Shown here in pieces: positions 60,820-64,000 of a DNA stretch of 64,000 bases; position 1 is the stretch's first letter, and every line of letters begins with the position of its first letter. The position numbers and the translations under genes are program-made. Source of the DNA: Candidatus Lachnoclostridium stercoravium (lineage in GTDB: Bacteria; Bacillota; Clostridia; Lachnospirales; Lachnospiraceae); contig DWZA01000091.1 in assembly GCA_019118365.1 (NCBI GenBank), positions 1 to 64,000 on the forward strand. The letters are read 5' to 3'. The notes beneath the pieces are model-generated. The model did no database searches. It was not told the origin of the DNA and saw only the letters and a list, made by a program, of their open reading frames with translations.

Positions 60820-61440
60820 CTATCTGCCGAATGAACGCATCATAGTCTTGTCAAATTCCGGATTAAAATAATAAAAATTAGATGGATCCAGCTTTTCCTT
60901 CGTCCGCTCCAAAGCCTCCCCAAATCTTTGAAAGTGGACGATCTCTCTTGCCCGCAGGAATTTAAGCGGCTCCCGTACCTCCGGATCTGTGATCATCCTC
61001 AGAAGGTTGTCATAGACTGTCCTGGCTTTCTGTTCCGCAGCCAGGTCCTCCGTCAGGTCCGTGATCGCGTCTCCCTTTGACTGAAATTCTACAGCTGAAA
61101 ATGGAAGTCCTGCAGCCGCCTGAGGCCAGAGGGCGGAAGTATGGTCGATATAATAGGCGTCAAATCCTGCCGCTTTTGCGTCCTCGATACTCATGTCCTT
61201 TGTCAGCTGATAGACCATGGCGCAGATGATCTCCATATGAGCCAGCTCTTCCGTTCCGATATCTGTAAGCAGCCCCGCCGCTTCTTTTACCGGCATTGTG
61301 TAACGCTGAGCAAGATACCGCATAGAAGCGGACAGTTCTCCGTCCGGTCCGCCGTACTGGCTGATGATCAGCTGCGCGGTCTTCGGACATGTCTTCGTGA
61401 TCTTTACCGGAAACTGCAGCCGTTTTTCATAGATCCACAT
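60820..61440 (-). CDS. cotJC: CotJC, manganese-catalase-like spore coat protein
   Basis: 206 residues. Ferritin-like manganese catalase found in the spore inner coat, where it may remove hydrogen peroxide. Metal ligand stretches are GELSASMRYL, TEELAHMEIICAMVYQL (Glu/His), AAEQKARTVYDNLLRM, and EIVHFQRFGEALE. The ATG at 61440 overlaps the stop of cotJAB (TAATG) and has GGAGG upstream. The first nine codons of the track ORF are not used. It is expected to be expressed in the mother cell. Confidence 0.92.
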   Translation of the reverse strand: MWIYEKRLQFPVKITKTCPKTAQLIISQYGGPDGELSASMRYLAQRYTMPVKEAAGLLTDIGTEELAHMEIICAMVYQLTKDMSIEDAKAAGFDAYYIDHTSALWPQAAAGLPFSAVEFQSKGDAITDLTEDLAAEQKARTVYDNLLRMITDPEVREPLKFLRAREIVHFQRFGEALERTKEKLDPSNFYYFNPEFDKTMMRSFGR

Positions 61441-61922
61441 TATATGCATCCTCCTTCCCACGGGCACGGAGCCTCCTGCCAGCAGAACGCCTCACAGCCG
61501 CTGCATTCTGCCATGCAATCCCTTGTCAGGGGATAAAATTTCTCCGCAAATTTCTTTTTCAGTGCTTTTCTTTCCCTGTTTTTTTCAGTATAGACTTTCA
61601 GCGCTTCCTGTTCCTGCGGATGGGTATCCAGGTAAAGAGTCAGGTCGTCCAGTGCAAAACTGACCTCGCAGATCTGCTGCAGAAGCTGATCCCGCTCCTC
61701 TTCTTCCCTTGTTCTCATTCTTGCGGCAGCCATCCCTCCTGCCGGCTGAAGTCCTGGAAGGATCCCGGCTTTCACAGTCCCCTCCGTTACGAAAAAAGGC
61801 ATATCCAGATCTTCAAATACCGTTCCCGCTTTCATGGCCTGTCCATCTGGATACAGATCTCCCCATGTCTGGCAGGGCACGCCGGCAATCGCCAGATGCT
61901 TCTTGTCCCTGTTTACATCCAT
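61440..61922 (-). CDS. cotJAB: Fused CotJA-CotJB spore coat protein
   Basis: 160 residues. The first half, WGDLYPDGQAMKAGTVFEDLDMPF with the following VTEG, is CotJA-like. After a short charged linker, LLQQICEVSFALDDLTLYLDTHPQEQEAL with FYPLTRDC is CotJB-like. In other Firmicutes these are separate adjacent genes. Here they form one frame of 160 codons followed by a Cys-rich tail (CSGCEAFCWQEAPCPW). AAAGGAG nine bases upstream sets MDVNRDK as start. Its product helps place CotJC in the coat. Confidence 0.82.
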   Translation of the reverse strand: MDVNRDKKHLAIAGVPCQTWGDLYPDGQAMKAGTVFEDLDMPFFVTEGTVKAGILPGLQPAGGMAAARMRTREEEERDQLLQQICEVSFALDDLTLYLDTHPQEQEALKVYTEKNRERKALKKKFAEKFYPLTRDCMAECSGCEAFCWQEAPCPWEGGCI

Positions 61923-62009
61923 TTTTCCCATCTCCTTTCCTGTGAAATGAACATGTCGCCTGACATTCAGGCATGAAGTCCACATCGCCGCCTGACAGAG
62001 CTTTCAATG

Positions 62010-62047
62010 TAAAAAAAACTACCCATGTCTTTTGCGACATGAGTAGT
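62010..62047 (-). terminator. Terminator of the Spx-like gene
   Basis: ACTACTCATGTC and GACATGGGTAGT pair around GCAAAA, followed by eight T on the minus strand. Confidence 0.9.
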
Positions 62048-62070
62048 CTGTGCTGTCCGCGCATATTTCA

Positions 62071-62430
62071 CTATGCCAGAAGTTTGCTTTTTTCCCATTC
62101 TGCTTCTTTAAATCCAACCAGTATCTGATCTTCCAGGATAACGATAGGACGTTTTACAAGCATTCCATCCGTGGCCAGGAGGCTGATCTGCTCGTCTTCT
62201 GTCATCTCCGGCAATTTTTCCTTCAGGTTCAATTCCTTATATTTCATACCGCTGGTATTAAAAAATTTTTTTACAGGAAGGCCGCTCTTTTTGATCCAGG
62301 CCTCTAATTCTTCTTTCTTTGGATTATCTTCTGCAATATGCCGGGATGTATACTGGACTTCATGGCTGTCCAGCCATTTTTTTGCTTTCTGGCATGTGCT
62401 GCATTTTGGATATTGGATAAATGTGATCAT
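62071..62430 (-). CDS. Spx/ArsC-family thioredoxin-fold protein
   Basis: 119 residues. The redox motif YPKCSTCQKAKKWL contains CxxC (residues about 10-13). LVKRPIVILED is the family block around residue 95. The family covers Spx/MgsR transcription regulators, which bind RNA polymerase, and arsenate reductases. The CxxC and overall length fit Spx-like members better than classical ArsC. AAGGAAA favours MITFIQ as start, nine codons into the track ORF. It is separated from the glutamate-synthase-like gene upstream by 19 bp. Confidence 0.8.
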   Translation of the reverse strand: MITFIQYPKCSTCQKAKKWLDSHEVQYTSRHIAEDNPKKEELEAWIKKSGLPVKKFFNTSGMKYKELNLKEKLPEMTEDEQISLLATDGMLVKRPIVILEDQILVGFKEAEWEKSKLLA

Positions 62431-62449
62431 ATCTTGTTTCCTTTTCTTT

Positions 62450-63868
62450 TTATGCATGGGGGATATTGGTAAATTCCGATATCTCTCTGTTTATGGTGCA
62501 CAGGTCGTCCACGGAAAGGCTGTGGATGTCTTTATGGCCGGTTACCCTGGCGAATGTCTTCAGTTCTTCTGTAGAGCAGTTTAAGAAATTCGCCACCCGT
62601 TTTGCCGCCGCCTCTTCTTTCAGGCGCGCTCTTAAGCTTTCATCCTGAGTAGCTATGCCCATAGGGCAGTTTCCGCTTCCGCAGATCCGGTACTGCTGGC
62701 AGGCCGCCGCGATCAGCGGAGCCGTCGCTATTGCCACCGCATCCGCGCCCATGGCGATCGCTTTTGCAAAATCAGAGGATACCCGCAGGCCGCCCGTGAT
62801 AACAAGAGAAATGTCCGAACGCACGGAATCCAGGTATTTTCTCGCACGGTACAGAGCGTATATGGTAGGCACGCTGGAAGCTTCCCTCAAAAACAGCGGG
62901 CTGGACCCTGTGGCGCCGCCCCTGCCGTCGATAGTGATAAAATCCGGCTCCGCGTATACGCAAAATTCCAGATCTCTCTCGATCCTTCCGGCCGCGATCT
63001 TTATACCGATGGGGCGTCCGTCTGACTCTGCTCTAAGTCTGGACACCAGGTCTTTCAGATCGTCTTTTGTCCTGATATCCGGGAACTTCGACGGGCTCTG
63101 CACGTCCTGGCCTACTGGCTTATTCCGGATCGCCGCGATTGCCGGCGTTACCTTTTCTCCCGGCAGGTGGCCGCCCATTCCCGGTTTCGTGCCCTGTCCG
63201 ATCTTGATCTCAATGGCATCGGAGCTTCTCAGATTTTCTCTGGTAACGCTGTATTTATTTGGAACATATTCAAATATGTACCGATAGGCGGCCGTCTTCT
63301 CCTCCGGCAGTATGCCTCCCTCTCCGCTGCACATGGCAGTCTTCGCCATGGCGCTTCCTTTTGATAAAGCAACCTTGATCTCCTTTGACAGCGCCCCGAA
63401 GGACATATGGGAAATATAGACCGGCGTGCTGAGTATCATCGGCTTCTTTGCATGTTTTCCGATCACTGTCATAGTATTTACCGGCTCGCCGTCGTCTAAG
63501 GGCATAGGGTTCAGCTGCGCCCCAAGGATCAGGATATCGTCCCATCCAGGCATCTTCATCTGCGTGCCCATAGAGCCGCCGATAGTCTTTCCTGTAACTG
63601 CCATCTGATGGATCTCATCCATATACCGGCAGGCAGGGTCGTGACGGACAAGTGTCCTGTCATACTCCAGCGAAAGTTCTTCCTCACCTTCTGCTTTTTC
63701 ACCGTTCTCTGCTGCCTGCGGCACCTCCGCCTTCTGATCCCCTTCCACAAGCTCCAGGTTGTCCGGACTCTGGCGGCAGACCGGACACTCCTTCAGCGCG
63801 GAGACCGGGATCCCTTCTTTTTCCTCGTCATAGATAAACCCGCATATCCTGCATTTAAAAACTGCCAT
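62450..63868 (-). CDS. Rubredoxin domain fused to an FMN-binding glutamate-synthase-like protein
   Basis: 472 residues. Residues 1-45 are a rubredoxin-like zinc/iron knuckle (FKCRICGFIYDEE, LKECPVCRQSPD). An acidic linker (45-65) leads to a glutamate synthase FMN/iron-sulphur domain with PVYISHMSFGALSKEIK, PGMGGHLPGEKVTP, IDGRGGATGSSPLF and a cluster motif ACQQYRICGSGNCPMGIA. It lacks the glutaminase domain of GltB. Such proteins may make glutamate from ammonia or oxidise another substrate using an outside electron donor through the rubredoxin part. An extended -10 lies upstream. Confidence 0.85.
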   Translation of the reverse strand: MAVFKCRICGFIYDEEKEGIPVSALKECPVCRQSPDNLELVEGDQKAEVPQAAENGEKAEGEEELSLEYDRTLVRHDPACRYMDEIHQMAVTGKTIGGSMGTQMKMPGWDDILILGAQLNPMPLDDGEPVNTMTVIGKHAKKPMILSTPVYISHMSFGALSKEIKVALSKGSAMAKTAMCSGEGGILPEEKTAAYRYIFEYVPNKYSVTRENLRSSDAIEIKIGQGTKPGMGGHLPGEKVTPAIAAIRNKPVGQDVQSPSKFPDIRTKDDLKDLVSRLRAESDGRPIGIKIAAGRIERDLEFCVYAEPDFITIDGRGGATGSSPLFLREASSVPTIYALYRARKYLDSVRSDISLVITGGLRVSSDFAKAIAMGADAVAIATAPLIAAACQQYRICGSGNCPMGIATQDESLRARLKEEAAAKRVANFLNCSTEELKTFARVTGHKDIHSLSVDDLCTINREISEFTNIPHA

Positions 63869-63951
63869 AAAACGCCCCTCCTTCTTTCTGATCTTTCCCC
63901 CCTGATCATATTCCGATCGTTCCGCGGAATGTATTCTGCGGTCCTGACACC

Positions 63952-63960
63952 ATTATATCA
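63952..63960 (-). promoter_or_regulatory. Extended -10 promoter element of the glutamate-synthase-like gene
   Basis: Minus-strand TGATATAAT (TGnTATAAT). No good -35 lies at 17 bp, as allowed for extended -10 promoters. The last 40 bases of the window are AT-rich with no gene visible. Confidence 0.55.
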
Positions 63961-64000
63961 TACTGGCATCCATTTTTGGTGTTATTTTTTATTGTTATTT

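Overview
The window looks like a chromosome segment from a spore-forming Lachnospiraceae-type Clostridium (Firmicutes). Supporting signs are strong AGGAGG ribosome sites, spaced -35/-10 promoters, hairpin-plus-T terminators, clostridial glutamine synthetase with an ANTAR partner, CdaA/CdaR, DUF368 transporters, cotJ spore-coat genes, a spore cortex-lytic-like gene and a collagen-like exosporium-type gene. Most genes lie on the minus strand and encode core metabolism.

Layout. 1-9.4 kb: PAP2 phosphatase (cut by the window edge), glycosyltransferase, CPBP protease, carbamate kinase, iron alcohol dehydrogenase, carAB. 9.5-10.3 kb: noncoding DNA with a 141-bp palindromic repeat and a pair of structured inverted elements. 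10.3-15.2 kb: endolysin-like amidase, tRNA-Glu(CTC), and a SleC/SpoIID-like gene split by a 2.4-kb element. 15.2-21.4 kb: glnA-ANTAR-dapF-amidase-kinase-HAD-DUF368 run. 21.6-34.5 kb: pentose/deoxysugar regulon made of a XylFII-LytS-YesN-like sensing system, an ABC transporter, an isomerase and a xylulokinase. 34.7-44.8 kb: MATE, AI-2E, HisC, aminotransferase, Wzy, HPr, CdaR, CdaA and two unknown membrane proteins. 45-51.6 kb: amidohydrolase, cupin, degenerate M24 protein, NhaC, tryptophanase, LysR. 51.7-54.5 kb: HxlR/flavin protein pair and a zinc-macrodomain/SirTM sirtuin module. 54.7-59.6 kb: collagen-like gene split by a 3.9-kb element. 59.7-64 kb: second DUF368, cotJAB-cotJC, Spx-like protein, rubredoxin-glutamate synthase.

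Main discovery. Two different serine-recombinase elements each interrupt a spore-related gene. In both, the two gene halves share a short core at the junction (CTGGATGACC; ACCGGAGC). Recombination across the core rejoins the reading frame exactly, and the predicted circular product has inverted arms centred on the core. In both, the recombinase gene ends about 20-30 bp inside the element. This is the architecture of the sigK 'skin' elements, here apparently applied to a cortex-lytic gene and an exosporium-like gene. The first element also carries a small hydrophobic toxin and a convergent antisense RNA, comparable to txpA/ratA of the B. subtilis skin. The second carries phenylacetate-CoA ligase and ACT-domain genes as cargo.

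All homology calls come from recognising motifs by eye. No database search was run. Promoters and RNA structures are pattern matches.
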